Shown: positions 22,761 through 35,497 of the stretch, piece after piece | How the letters are laid out: every line of letters begins with the position of its first letter | Position numbering within the stretch: the first letter of the stretch is position 1 | Source of the DNA: Umbelopsis isabellina | Lineage: Eukaryota > Mucoromycota > Umbelopsidomycetes > Umbelopsidales > Umbelopsidaceae | Length of the DNA: 64,000 nt | NCBI GenBank assembly: GCA_016758905.1 | Contig: JAEPQZ010000002.1 | Coordinates: forward strand, 1,674,001-1,738,000 | Direction of reading: 5' to 3' | Position numbers and translations under genes: made by a program | Notes under the pieces: model-generated | Databases searched by the model: none | Told to the model about the DNA's origin: nothing | The model's input: the letters and a program-made list of their open reading frames with translations, nothing else

Positions 22761-25746
22761 ATGACACGTTTACGCTTGTTATCCGTGCTACTTTTTGCAC
22801 TGCTTGGTCTAATGCATCATGTGCAGTCAGCTGTTATGTCGATCGACTATGGCATGGAATGGTTCAAGGTTGGCCTCATCAAGCCAGGTGTGCCTCTCGA
22901 CGTTGCTTTGAACAAGGACTCAAAACGCAAGACTCAAGCTGTTGTTAATATTCGTGGCGAGGATAGAATATACGGAGCTGATGCTGTTGCTTTGGTATGT
23001 AGTGGCACTTACAGTGCTTTGGGATCACGGAACTTGCGAGCTAATGACTTGTTAACTTTCTTCGTAGGCTGGACGGTTCCCACAAATGACTTACTTTAAC
23101 TTGAAGAGTTTGGCTGGTAGACTATATGACGATCCTCAGTGCGTTGAATATCGAAACCGATTCGTCAATAACATGATCAAAGATCCTATTCGTGGAACCC
23201 CTTTGTTTCAACATGACCACAACACTACCTATTCGGTTGAAGAGCTTATTGCCTTCCAATTCCAGAACGCAAAAGAACAAGCTGCAGCTACTGCCAATGA
23301 GGCTGTGAAAGACGTTGTCATTACTGTAAGTATTGGGATGAGGTCGGAGTTCTTATCCTAATTGGCGCTTTATTGACCAAAAAAACCCCCAATGCGATTA
23401 TAGGTCACTCCTTTTGCTACTCAATTTGAACGTCAAGCTATTCTCGACGCTGCAGAGTTGGCAGGATTGAATGTTTTGGCACTGATGCATGACGAAACTG
23501 CTGGTAAGAAAGGAATTTCAAGTTGCTGTCTTGATAGTAACAATTGATCTAATCATATCTTATATTTTAACTCCTCTCAGTGGCATTAAACTATGCTCTC
23601 AACCGAAAATTCAGCAACACTCCAGAATATCATATCTTCTACGACATGGGCGCAGGTTCAACTGTTGCTTCGCTGGTTTCTTTCTCTAATGTTGAAGTCA
23701 AGGACGGAAAGCGAAACAAGACTTATCCTCAGATCGAAGTCAAGGCTGTCGGATATGATGTTACACTTGGTGGTCATGAATTTGATGTTCGTCTTCAAAA
23801 GTTCTTAGCTGAAGGTTTCATGACTCAAAAGGGTAAATCGGTTCAATCTAACATCTTCCAATCTGAGAGAGCTATGACCCGTTTGTTGAAAGAAGCTAAT
23901 AGAGTCAAACAAATTCTGAGTGCCAACACTGAGACCATGGCATCTGTCGAAGGTCTTCACGAAGAACAAGATTTTAAGATGAAGGTCACTCGAGCTGAGC
24001 TAGAGTCTCTTTGCCAGGACCTACTCGCTAGAGTTGATACTCCCATCGAGACTGTTCTTGCCGCTGCCAACATGAAGACTTCTGATATTAGTTCATTGGT
24101 TTTGGTTGGTGGTAGCGTTCGCGTACCTGCTGTGCAAAAGATCTTGAAGAAGACAATCGGAAATGATAAGCTCGCTCAAAACGTGAATGCCGATGAAGCT
24201 GCTGTTCTGGGTGCTGCTTTCCGCGGTGCTTCTATTAGCAACCAATTCAGACTCACCCAAGAGATCAAGATCAAGGACGTGACTGCTCTGCCAATTCAAA
24301 TCACCTATGATTCTGAGCAAGCAAACAAGCAAACCCGAACCACCCTATTCCAAGAGTATGGCAACATGGGAATTCGTAAGATTGTCAACCTTAAGAAATC
24401 CTCAGACTTCGACTTTGATGTTGTATATGGCAAAACCTTGAAAGGAGAGGATAGGTAAGTTTTAATTGATGCAATAAAGCATATGAGCAACTTCTGTGCT
24501 AACAGCTTTGAATGACCTTTAGCGAATTGGGATTGGATCATATTGCAACTGTCAAAATCACTGGACTGACTCAAGCTTTGAAAGCTCACAAGAGTGATAT
24601 TACCAAAGATGAGGAAAACAAAGTTAGAGTATCTGTAGAGATGTCAGATTCTGGCTTGCTTTCAGTTCCTGAAGCTAGCATCACCGTTACCTCTGACAAA
24701 TCACCCTCTATTGCCGATAAGGTCAAATCCTTCTTTGGCTCATCGGACTCCAAAGAAGCTACAGATGAGAACAAGGACGAGAACAAAGTTCCTGAGGAAA
24801 CCACAGACACTGCTTCCAACAACGGCAACTCCGCCGATACTCCATCGAATGAAACTGCCTTCAATAATGAAACTAAGGCTGCTGGTAATGACGCACCAGT
24901 CAGTAAGACTGAAAAGATCTTGCTTCAAGTTGAATGGATTCCCAAGGGTGTCACCCCTCTTTCTCCTGAACAGAAGAAGATTGCCGCCGCTAGAATTGCC
25001 GATTTGGATCAATTAGATTTTAAACGCAGAGCAAGAGAAGAAGCTCGCAACCACTTGGAAGCATTTGTCTATAGAATCCAAGATTTCTTGTATGATGATG
25101 TCGTTGAACAGGTCTCAACCGAGGAAGAACGCGAAACACTTCGTGAGCAACTCTCTGTTGCATCTGACTGGTTATACGAAGAAGGTGAACATGCCGACAC
25201 CGCGGCCTATGTTGAACGCCTCCGCAAATTACAGTAAGTTTTAACTTTTTACTCAAATATTGTTTTATCTTATATTAAAATACTATGACTAGATTGCTTG
25301 AACGCCCCATTACCTATCGTCGTAATGAGCATTTGAAGCGTGACGAGCATTTGTCTTTGCTGGACAAGGGCATTGACGCCATTGAGATGTTTGTGGAAAC
25401 TGTCAAGAAGATGGCTGACGGTGAAAGATACCATAGCGAGGAAGATATCGCTAACGCCACCACTGTATCTGATCAAGTCAAGGCTTGGAAACTCGAAAAG
25501 GTTGCTGAGCAAGCTGCTCTTGCACTCCATATTGATCCCGTGTTAACTACTCGCGAGATCCAAAAGAAGATGAAAGACGTAGAAGAAGCTTTGCGCAAAC
25601 TCACCAACAAGAAGAAGCCGAAGGTAACCAAAAAGAAGGAAGAGCCAAAGAAGAATGAGACTCAGGAGGAGCAGGAAGCCAATACAGACAAAACCGAGGC
25701 GGCTCCTGAGAAAGCTCCCGAAGACGATATCCGTGATGAACTTTAG
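22761..25746 (+). CDS. LHS1: ER Hsp70-like chaperone (GRP170/HYOU1 type)
   Basis: Large Hsp70-family chaperone of the ER lumen, nucleotide exchange factor for BiP in translocation and folding. Exons 22761-22994, 23068-23325, 23404-23503, 23581-24454, 24523-25233 and 25293-25746 give 876 aa, the family size. A signal peptide ([19 protein letters not shown]) precedes the ATPase start [20 protein letters not shown]. Also seen: [45 protein letters not shown], and [15 protein letters not shown]. An acidic, Asn/Thr-rich linker at about residues 620-680 separates the beta domain from the helical holdase part. The C-terminus is Lys/Glu-rich and ends RDEL, an ER-retention signal. Start is the first Met of the signal peptide. 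Confidence 0.97.
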
Positions 25747-25890
25747 ATTTTGATGTCTCTCATTTACAAGACATTTTCCCCAATACAAAGAATAAAGACT
25801 TTTGAATTAAGCAATGATTATGGGCCATATTGCTGGCTTTTATGTTTTATGACTATTAGTAAACAGAAAGGGAAAATATCAACGGCATAA

Positions 25891-28800
25891 TTAGACAATT
25901 TCATTAACTTCAGTGGTACTAGCACTTTCATCTGACACCAAAGGATCCTCATATGTGCTGTCCTCATCAGTACCAAGATATGGTGCGCCGCTGTCAAGCG
26001 ATGATATTTCGTGCTGCAAATCAGAGCGACGCAAATCAGAATGTTCAACGAATCGACGCAAAAAGTCTCTATGGATGTCGCTTCCACGATGCAGCTGATG
26101 GTCTTCATCTTCCGACTGATTAGCACTGTTGTCAAAGGATTGTACCGAAAACCAATCCACACTGGTACCACTTTCACTTCCATGGTCACCCTCGGTAGCC
26201 GAGAGCCACTGCGTGTCAGAAGAAGTATCATCTATGTCTGTGCCTTCCCCAGGTACTTCAAGCTGCTCTTCAGTCGAGTTGCTGAAATGGCTCCTCGCCG
26301 ACTCAGCACCGTCGATAGATGAATGTGATAGAGAGGTTTCCCGATCCATGGTTGGAGCAGAGCTTTCAGTGGTACCAATAGCCGGTTCATTGGCTTCTAC
26401 TTTTCGAACTAATGTTTCCACAGTAGCCATTAAATTTTGTTCAACATCATCTGGAAGTGAGCTTGTGCTTTCGGATGCATTATCCTGTGCCGGCCAGTCC
26501 TCGCTCTGGTGAGCTAATGTGGACACGGCAAAACTGGATTGCGTTGGTGTCTTGAGACTGTCTCGTCTCTCTGCTTCTGGATCAGCTTCTCCACTGTCGT
26601 CCTTAGGAAATGACAATTGTCCAGGTGCATTACTGCGAAAATCATTTCTAGCTACATTAGAAGTAGATCCTGATTCAGTTGAATCAGTCGAAATATCATC
26701 TTTACTTTCTGGTATTGTTGATGTACCAGCTACTTCGGGGTCATTTTTGCCAACATCACCATCAAATTTTGGCAACTGTGCAGGCTGTTCAGTAGCTGTT
26801 ACATCACCCGAAAACTTAGATTGGACCTCCTGCTCACCCGCTTTATCATCATCAGCAGGCTGCTCTTCCGCTGTCTCTGTTCCTGCCGTGGAGGCGGTCG
26901 AGGTTACTCCCTCAGATCTTTGAGCAAACACCCAGTTCTTAGTATCTTCCATATGAGAAGCGTCTTCTTTTGTTTCTGCTTCCCAATCAATTCCAGCAAT
27001 TTGCTTCAACTTATCAGTAGCAGCTTGTATGATGTCAGAGTGGACTGGATCCGATGTGTCATGCGGCTCCTGGTTTGGCGCTCCATTGCTCACATTACCA
27101 TCCTCTTTCTCCTGTTCCTCATGTACCAAAGTAAACTTATTTTCGGATTGAGCTTCAGACCCAGCAGTAGACCGACGACGCCTGGAAGAATTGTCTTGGG
27201 ACATTTCCAATTCGGTAGCAGAGACATTAAAGTTTGGAAACTCCTCGGTGGTGGGTGACATAGCGTATCCGTCATCATTATACGCAGCTTCGGTACTTTT
27301 TACCAAAGATGTTGCAGCTTCATGAAGAGCGATGTCAGTATTGATTCGCCTCTCAACGGCTTCTTGCATTATTTTATCTGTCAAGTTCATTGACATGCCT
27401 TTAGCAGTTGGAGTGGCAGGAGACACTGACACTGAATCATTCGGAGGTGAATCTTCCAATTTGGACATGGCATATTCTTTTTTGACTCGGGTCGCAGGGA
27501 AAGTCAATCCCAGGACTCCAAGATCTTCTTCGTCATCATTATTATAGTAAGCAGCTGGAGCATACTCATCATCTGAATCCTCGGGATCATTCGATTCAAA
27601 TTTGGTCTTGATCAAAAGCTTTTCACCACTAGCTCTCAGGCTTTTTAAAGCATGTAGTGGATCCCAAGTACTACGTGATGCATATATATTATACCTGCTC
27701 TTCTTTTTGGGAGCTGGAGAGGTGGCTGGAGCGACATCAAAGTACGAGTTCGAGGCAACCTCCTTGGATGGAGTCCTCGCAGGAGTAGCGACACCTTCAT
27801 GATCTTTGAGTAAATCGGAAGCCCACTCAATTTTGTAATCACCAAATGAATCTGGTCTTGGAAGATTTACCGTCTCCACCACCGTTTCTTCAACTTCCAC
27901 TGGAGGTAAGATGAAGCCTTTCTCGCTTGTAGGTGTAGTAGCAGCAGAAGCAAAAGGAGTTTTCCTAATCATGTCGTTTTCGTCAGCAAACAATTTGCGT
28001 AGCTTCTTGATTCGACGCTTTTTCTTCTGTTTTAATGAATTATCGTCTGGAGACACATTAGGGTCTGAGTTAGGAGCTTCCAGTGGAGATTTCGACTCCA
28101 CTGGAGTTTTTGACTCTGGAAACACTGGTAGATCGCCTTGAAAAAGTTTACTTGTACGTTTCAATGGAAGTGGTATCAAATCACGGTCATCCCAATCATC
28201 ATCTTCCAATCTTGGGGTCATTGGTAACATTGGAGATCGAGCTCCTGATTTCCCTATTAATGGCGTGGTTGGCATAGAATCAATAGCAAATGGTTCTCCC
28301 CACCAACTCTGAGCCAGTGTTGGAGGCGGATCAATATCAAGATGAACGGGTTTGGTGATTTTGGTATGGTCTTCAATTTTTTCTTCATCAACTTCATCGA
28401 CTTCATATTCTTCTTTCAACTCCTCATACTCTTCCGCTGAGCCTTCGAATTCCTCAGCTTCTTCCTCTTCATCTACGAACTCCTGTTGCTCTAGTGTTTC
28501 TACAACTTCTTCTGTTTCGTCCACTGTCAATGGTTGATATTCTGAGTGTTTGAATGCATCATGAACACCAATCCTGGCAAGATATTTTTGGATATCGGGC
28601 ATTTGATCCCAAACGCTGACGAACGGCTGATCCAGAGTACTGGGCTGCTCTTGTGGATGGCCGGCAGTCTCAGATATTGTCTGCTCAATTATATCATTCT
28701 CCACTTCCAAAGCTTGTTGTATAACTTCCTGTTTGCCACTCAAGTCACCTGCATGATGATTGTGCTGGTCTTGGTAGTGGCTATGCTCTTGATGTTGACT

Positions 28801-30599
28801 TGCTATAGCTGAGTTTTCCGCTTCAGCAGCAGCCCTTTCAGCCTCAATACGTCTATATTCTTCTTCTTCCCTTACTCGCTTCTCTAGCTCTTGCTCATCT
28901 TGCCATATACGAGTTGGCATATGTCTAAGTTCTCTCTTTTCCTCCCAAGGAAAGACTGGATCATGCTGCCAGTCAGGAACTTGTTCTTCCTTTTGAGAAT
29001 TTGCTGGGGTATGATTATACTGGTGGTGATAGTCTACTGATGGTGGAGGTGGAGGCAGATCTTGAGGTGGGATCCACACTTGATGGTGTGATTGCGGATT
29101 ATCCCAAGCATTCCCGTAAATCTGAAGATTGGGGATATCAACTGCGCTCTGGTTTTGAGGCGGCTCTTCCCAGGATGGATTCCAATTAAGCATATCATAA
29201 TTTTCTTCCGGCACATGGTGATGATACTCTTGCTCTTGGATATCTTCATGGTGTCTGGTATTCACATTAGCAATATCATGCTCAGGAGCTTTCGCATGAA
29301 CATGCTGCTGTTCATAGTTTTCATGTTGCTCTTGCTCGCCGTGGTGCTCCTGGTGCTCATTATGTTCAGCTGGCTGATGATGGCCATGTGCATATATGTA
29401 AGATTGCTGTTCCTGATTATGCTGCTCCTCACCTCGCCAAACTTCGTCTTGAAAAGTGATTGGTGGTAATGGAGGAAGAGGATGTACAAAGGTACGCTCG
29501 TCTGAATGATCGGCAATTTCAATGATTGCTGATGTATCCCATGCATTTTTCAACGCGCCTATATTAGATAACTCTGGAGCTTGTAGCGGATCTCTTTGCG
29601 GCAAAAATTCTGCTATAGCTGTTTGCTGTGATAGGAAGTTTTGAATAAACCATTTTTCCCCGCTAGACGACATAAATTCACATTACCTGTAAGTTGTGCC
29701 TGTCCCATGTATCCCACCAAAGCTGGGCAAAATCAACACTAGAAGAAGTAGATGTGCCTCTGGGAAACACTCTTCCGTCTTGGAATGTTACCCAATCCCA
29801 TGGTTTCTCATCATCTGAAAATCGCACCATTTTGACATCCTTTCTAAACTCCTTCGATGCTGGAGCATAACTGCAAAACAATATCAGTCACAAAGAACTC
29901 GGGAGGTGCTGATGGTGAGCATCAGTTATTGAAGTTACCTGTAAATGGCTGATGCCACAATATTAAAAGCGAAAGGAATTCGGTGTGATGGACCTGACGT
30001 AGACCAATCCTCAAAATGTTCATTTAATAATCCCTGATCTCCAGCTGAATCGATAAGGAATACAGTTAATATACCAGCTCTGGAACACTCCGATCGGCTA
30101 AATCCTATATACCTTCATACACCTTGTCTTGTTCTGTCATTGTCTTTAGAGCAGCGTAGGTGGTTTGATTGGGGTTTGCAACAAACACACCTGTATGAAA
30201 CCAGTCTGGCCATCCAATATCAGGTGCAGCACTCATTTCCTCAAACTCGAAAAGCTCATCGATAGGCCGTAAGGGCAATACGTCCGGATCCAAATACAGG
30301 ACCTTTTCATATTGTGTCAATTTCCATAGTTCGATTTTAGCCAAAGAAAGGGCCGTTTCAGGTTTGCCGAGTAGATGTAAATTTAACGCTGCCTTGCCCC
30401 TTGGTATATTAACTCGAACCACTTCATACACGGTGGCCAGTGCGTGCTCGGTGTTGGCAGACACGTCAGAAGTAACTAGACATACCAGCTTTTGACCAGA
30501 ATCTCGACCGTCATGTAAATCTCGTAGACGGTGAGCCAATACCAAAGCTCCTGCAGCAGCTCTATCTGTTACCACTAACGTAACATAAGCTCGGGTCAT
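25891..30599 (-). CDS. Glycogenin glucosyltransferase with a giant disordered tail
   Basis: Self-glucosylating primer of glycogen synthesis (GT8 family). Exons (minus) 30599-30113, 30044-29939, 29870-29687 and 29625-25891 give about 1503 aa. The catalytic domain (first 260 or so) has MTRAYVTLVVTDRAAAGALV, LTQYEKVLYLDPDVLPL with the DxD metal motif, SAAPDIGWPDWFHTGVF, GDQGLLNEHF, and YAPASKEFRKDVKMVRFSDD. The remaining 1200 residues are acidic, His/Gln-rich then Ser/Glu-rich, and low complexity; I found no other domain. Known fungal glycogenins have far shorter tails. The start at 30599 is by homology; the frame stays open to an upstream ATG at 30752 (51 extra codons). The 61-nt last intron was chosen to restore frame; a 24-nt alternative was rejected as too short. 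Confidence 0.9.
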
Positions 30600-32140
30600 T
30601 AATGAATTTACCCAGTCGTGATCTCTAGACAAAGAAAAGGGACTGCTGGGAGGGCGTACTTCAATTGTGCAACCGGGTCTGGCACAAGCACTTCCCAGTC
30701 TTCCGGACTCCGCTACCGCCCCAACTTGCAAATAATACATATAAACAGTCATTCATAATAACGTCAAAGTGATCTGGAAATACTACATATAGAGTATAGA
30801 GGCAGAAAAGCTCATTGTTTTTACACTAGAAACATTTAAGTAATTTATATTGCTTAAGCGTTACAAGACGAGCTAGAAAGTTATCCAAATCCACCTGGCA
30901 CGTTACGGTAAGTCGGAAAGCCGATCTGCCCCATCGATTAGCCTTCACGAAAAATCTCGACGTTGTTGCACCAAAAAGTAACTGAAAACTGTGGCAATGC
31001 AATAAAGTGTAAGCATACATATGCTAGGTACCGCAAACTCACATCAACTAAATCACTAGATTTACTGAGCCTTAATTCAATATATCACGTTAAAACATCG
31101 AGTAAACACACTCCCCCGCATATAAACAGCAGCGCACGGATTTTCAACCAAGGGCTCCATGAAATTCCCTGTACATCGTGTTTTAAGAGAATTAGATCAA
31201 GCATATCGCATATGGTGCTTTATGCAACATTTGCAATTCCGCGCCAGTAGAAGAACGTCAATGATCTTGTCAGCCACTCACTTGCTTTGTGTTTGGAGCA
31301 CATGGTTTTAACGAGATTTAGAAATTAGACGTGCAATTGCGCAGGCGCCAGCGCAAGCGCAAGCGAACTCAATGTTGGGAGTACAAAAGAGGCTATTAAA
31401 CATAAGAGGCTATCATTCGACAAGGGGCACCAGGAACAGCTTCTTGATTTTTTGTCTCATTATTTTTCAAATAATAACATGGCTCTTGCTGTGACTCTTT
31501 GTCAGCTAAGTAGCATTTAGTAAAGTATATGGTCTATCTCTGCTTAAAGTGGCACTTGGGTAGGCAATTTACCTATCAGAGGCTGGAAAATGTTTTACCA
31601 AGTGGAACTGAAACTGGGCAATCTTGGCTTGCAGCTTTAATGAAACTGGTTTGGCCACTTTCTCCAATAGACAGTTACTGCGAGTGGATTGTGAGAATAA
31701 ATTTTTTTTTATCTGCCACAATACGAACCACCCCAATGCAGTTGGTTTAATTCGGTAGATCGTCTTGTTAGCTATGCTTGACATGGTGAGCCACCCCGAT
31801 CGAAATAAGAGACCATATCCACATAATAGCAATTTACAATGCTAACAGTCTAATATGCACATGAAATTTTATTATGGAAAATTCGCTTATGGCATATGGT
31901 TCAAGGATTCTACAAAGTTAAATGGAACAAACGGCGGTCTATCGTTGATGATTTTTACTGGCACATTTTTGAAGTCCGTTTTGTGGGCCTTGTGATCGCC
32001 TCGACAGTTCAGATTGCCAAATGGGGAAGTCTCACTTACAAGTCAAGAATCTGGGCATCCTATATAAACAAGCTAACTGACATCAGAGAGAGTTATTCTC
32101 TATATTTCTGTATACCTATTTCATGCTCCCTTGTAATTAG
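30600..32140. other. Divergent intergenic region, glycogenin and amino-acid permease
   Basis: About 1.5 kb without a supported gene. The left 150 bp may encode the longer glycogenin N-terminus. A GC-rich run of GCGCAGGCGCCAGCGCAAG type lies near 31335-31360, out of keeping with the AT-rich surroundings. Small open frames show no recognisable protein. A TATA box for the permease sits at 32061-32068. Confidence 0.5.
32061..32068 (+). promoter_or_regulatory. TATA box of the amino-acid permease gene
   Basis: TATATAAA lies 80 nt before the permease ATG, a normal fungal spacing. No other strong TATA motif is nearby. Confidence 0.5.
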
Positions 32141-34268
32141 ATGGACCACCAAAATTCAGATTGGCACCGCCGCTCTGAAGGATCGCATGCTACTTATGAG
32201 AAGAGTAGCCACTCCAGACATGAGTTTATGATGCCCGAAGAAGAAGAAGAAGATACCAACAATAACCCTACATACACCTACGGCAGTTATGTTGAAACTA
32301 TCCATGCTCGGTACAATCGGGTTGAACCTGAGAGCTACCTTCGTCAAAATGGAGAAGCAAAGTGCCATTATATTAGCCGGCAGCTAATGGCGATCAAACC
32401 GTATGAGCTATTGTTTGCTGAGTCAGAAGGCTCCACTTTGAACAGAGCTCTCTCCAGATACGACCTGATTTTCGTCGGAATTGGCGCCATTATTGGCACT
32501 GGTATATTTGTTTTGTCCGGTCATGCCGCTGCTCAGTATGCTGGTCCTGCTGTTGCAATATCCTTTATTATATCAGGCATCGCTGCAGGTAAAAATATCA
32601 ATACAATACGAACCTCAACACAACAAGCATTATATTAACTCTGACTTCTCAATATAGGCTTTGCTGCTCTATCTTATTCGGAAATGGCCTCTATGATTCC
32701 TGTATCAGGATCCGCATATACGTACACATACGCCACCATGGGAGAGGTAAATATTTAAACGAATTACTTTTGCACTACTTACTCACTCCATCACTAATGC
32801 ACTATATGAACGTCTCGGCAGATCTTTGCCTGGATAGTTGGCTGGGATCTAATTCTGGAATACATGGTTGGAGCTGCCACAGTTGCTGTAGGCTGGTCTG
32901 GTTACTTTGTCTACTTTTTCCAAGGTACTTATACCAACTTATAATTGGACTGATTGACCCAATTGCTCTATGTATTTATCTAATTACTTACATTGTTTCC
33001 CGTATTATAGTCGCTTTTGATATTGATCTGGGCACTAAATGGACTACACCCACATTGGTTTGGACTGAAGATCCAGCTTCTATCGCTTACAATGCTGCTC
33101 AAGGTGCATATTTCAATGCCCCTGGCTCCATTATGGTACTCCTATTGACGGTAGTCTTAGTTATTGGGTAAGAAAAAAACAGTCTTTTTTTGTTTTCAGA
33201 TAAGCTTAGTTTCCCATAATCGTTTCTAATCTACTGTTCCTCTTTTCTAGTATTCGAGAAGCTGCATGGGTTAATAATGCCATTGTTGCCGTCAAGCTTA
33301 CCATCGTTTTACTCTTCATCTTCTCGTTATGTGGCTTCATGGACAGCGAGAATTTCGTACCCTATGTTCCACCTCCTACTCCTGGTGACTGGCACTTGTA
33401 TGGAGCTGGAGGCATATTCGCTGCAGCCCAACAAGTGTTCTTCGCTTATATAGGATTTGATGCCGTATCGACTGCGGCTCTTGAATCCAAAGACCCTATG
33501 CGAGATATGCCAATCGGAATTATAACATCTTTGTTGATTTGCACAGTACTTTATGTCGTCGCATCGACCATCATGGTTGGTGCCGCAAATTATACGTTAC
33601 TGGACACCGCAACTCCTGTTTCTACAGCTATTAGTGAAGTGCAACTACGAACTGGACAAGATTTCCGATGGCTCAATATCATTGTCTCTTTGGGTGCACT
33701 TTGCGGTCTCACATCTGTGATGCTTGTTCTGTTAATGGGACAACCTCGTATCTTCCACTCTATGGCTCGCGATGGGCTGCTTCCCCGCTGGTTCGGTGTA
33801 GTTCATCCTCGCTTCAGGACCCCTTATCGCCCCACTATTGTGGCAGGCACTATCACTGCCCTATTATGTGCAGTTCTCCCGGTTGACCTCCTGGGAAATA
33901 TGACCAGCGTCGGAACATTGCTGGCATTTTTCTTGGTACATTTTGGTATCATTGTCCTTCGTTTCACCCGCCCGGATATTCCTAGAGGTTTTACTATACC
34001 TGGAGGCAAATGGGGCGCCGTGGGCATACCTTTGGTTGGCATGGCCATATCTGTATTGCTCATTGCTGTGGCCGAAGTTACCACTATTTGGCGTCTGTTC
34101 GTATGGGCCGGTATTGGGCTCATTGTGTACTTTGCATACTCTGTTAGACATTCCAGAATTAACAATGATCCTGTGAACTTCTTTCGTGATGCTCAGCAAG
34201 AGCAGGAAGCTGCACGACTGGAAAAGGAGTCTGGAAATATCCAACAAATTGAATATGGTGGTTTTTGA
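32141..34268 (+). CDS. Cationic amino-acid transporter-like permease (APC superfamily)
   Basis: Plasma- or vacuolar-membrane amino-acid permease, CAT/YfnA type. Exons 32141-32588, 32658-32746, 32822-32924, 33011-33167 and 33251-34268 give 604 aa. A hydrophilic N-terminus of about 100 residues with an acidic MPEEEEEDT patch precedes the first membrane helix GIGAIIGTGIFVLSGHAA, the conserved APC substrate-binding segment. Next come SFIISGIAAGFAALSYSEMA and SGSAYTYTYATMGE, FAYIGFDAVSTAALESKDP, and QPRIFHSMARDGLLP. Twelve or so membrane segments are apparent, with a short cytosolic tail (EQEAARLEKE). The CAT family carries lysine, arginine and ornithine; the substrate here is inferred. A possible functional tie to the ODC gene is too distant to claim. 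Confidence 0.92.
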
Positions 34269-35000
34269 TTTCTGTAAATATGCTTAGTTACTAGCTATGT
34301 CTTAGTTTTAGACGTATAAACCCCAGATAAAAAAATATATATTGTCAAACTGATTCTGATGTTGAAGATAGCAAACTAATTACTATATTGATAGTCATAC
34401 GTATGATCCCGTTCTACACGAAGTGGCAAATTGTTTAAACTCTGCGGTATTGCAGCCGACGAAAATGCAGATCGGGGTTCAATTTATTGTTGCTAATGCA
34501 GTGAGCAGATTTACATGGTGCAGCGGCAAAGTGTTCAATTTAGGACTGTCGCGTCGATCTACATAAGCGATCAAAGATCTCATCTTTGGCAGTATAGTAT
34601 AGATGTATTGCACTCTTTTTACTGTGTATAGAGTACGAAATAGCACTGATTATCCATAGCAGAGAAGCGATTATTTGATGAGATATGCTAACTCCAGTAA
34701 CTTGGCTTCTGATCTGTGAACCTCAACTATATCTAAAGATCAAGTTGAGTAAAGTCTAGCTTTCCCACACGAATGAACGGTCTGACTTACTCGCTGCCTC
34801 CGCTTCCCTATACCTAACCTACCCAACATAAGCTTACTTGCGTCTTGCTTCCTAACATCGTTGTCATCTATGCTCAACTTTCTCTCTAAATGGCACAAGA
34901 AAAAACAGAATTATATGAGCTTACCGTAACTTGTGCCTAGCCAAATTTTGAAAGCCATAGGTTACTCATAAGAAGTGGTCTTTTCTCTATACGACTCGTG
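34269..35000. other. Intergenic region before the accessory island
   Basis: AT-rich, no gene supported. The right end, from about 35010, matches a segment inside the island (37535-37695) in direct orientation, so the island-related sequence starts here. Confidence 0.5.
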
Positions 35001-35003
35001 TAT

Positions 35004-35130
35004 TGTGAAGTTCGTGTCACCTACTGTGTTCAATGTGCTGGCGACACTGCCAACAAGATTTTCCAGTGCGTTGAACGTATAAACGTCAGCGTTTTGCCAC
35101 TTTATACCCTTCCAATTAAATCAGATTAAA
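35004..35130 (+). pseudogene. Fragment of the secreted eight-cysteine protein family (copy 3)
   Basis: A plus-strand stretch encodes CVQCAGDTANKIFQCVE and then a VLP-containing tail and a stop. It matches the C-terminal CVLCTGGTxNEVVNCxEC and NVLP of the two intact paralogues. No start codon, signal peptide or first half was found next to it, so it is a fragment, or the last exon of a gene I cannot see. Flanking sequence to about 35175 is repeated at 37535-37695. Confidence 0.5.
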
Positions 35131-35497
35131 TATAACAACACCGCTGTTGACATCAGGGCTTTGCCGCGATTATTGTCGTTTGGAGCTGCAACAGTTACAG
35201 ACCTTCAATCTAGTATTACGCTCAAACCCAAACAGTAAGCTTCAGAAAGCAGCGAGTCTAGCTGCATGCTATTGCATGAAACTTATTCAGGCAACATAAA
35301 TTGCGATCAATTTCAAACAGCTAGCCGGGCTTCGATCGTTAATGTCATCATTTAAATGAGCTTTATTAGATAAATTTGAACTCATGAAAGTGGCAAAGTT
35401 AGCAAAGCATGTAAACTTAGCAAAATGCAACTGAAAATTTTGAACGCTTCTGTCTACATTTTTGCTGTACTGACAACCGCCGCATAGTGCGTTCATA

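Noticed and set aside
26821-29469. Several plus-strand frames opposite the glycogenin tail
   Set aside because: Low-complexity antisense shadows of the long minus-strand exon.
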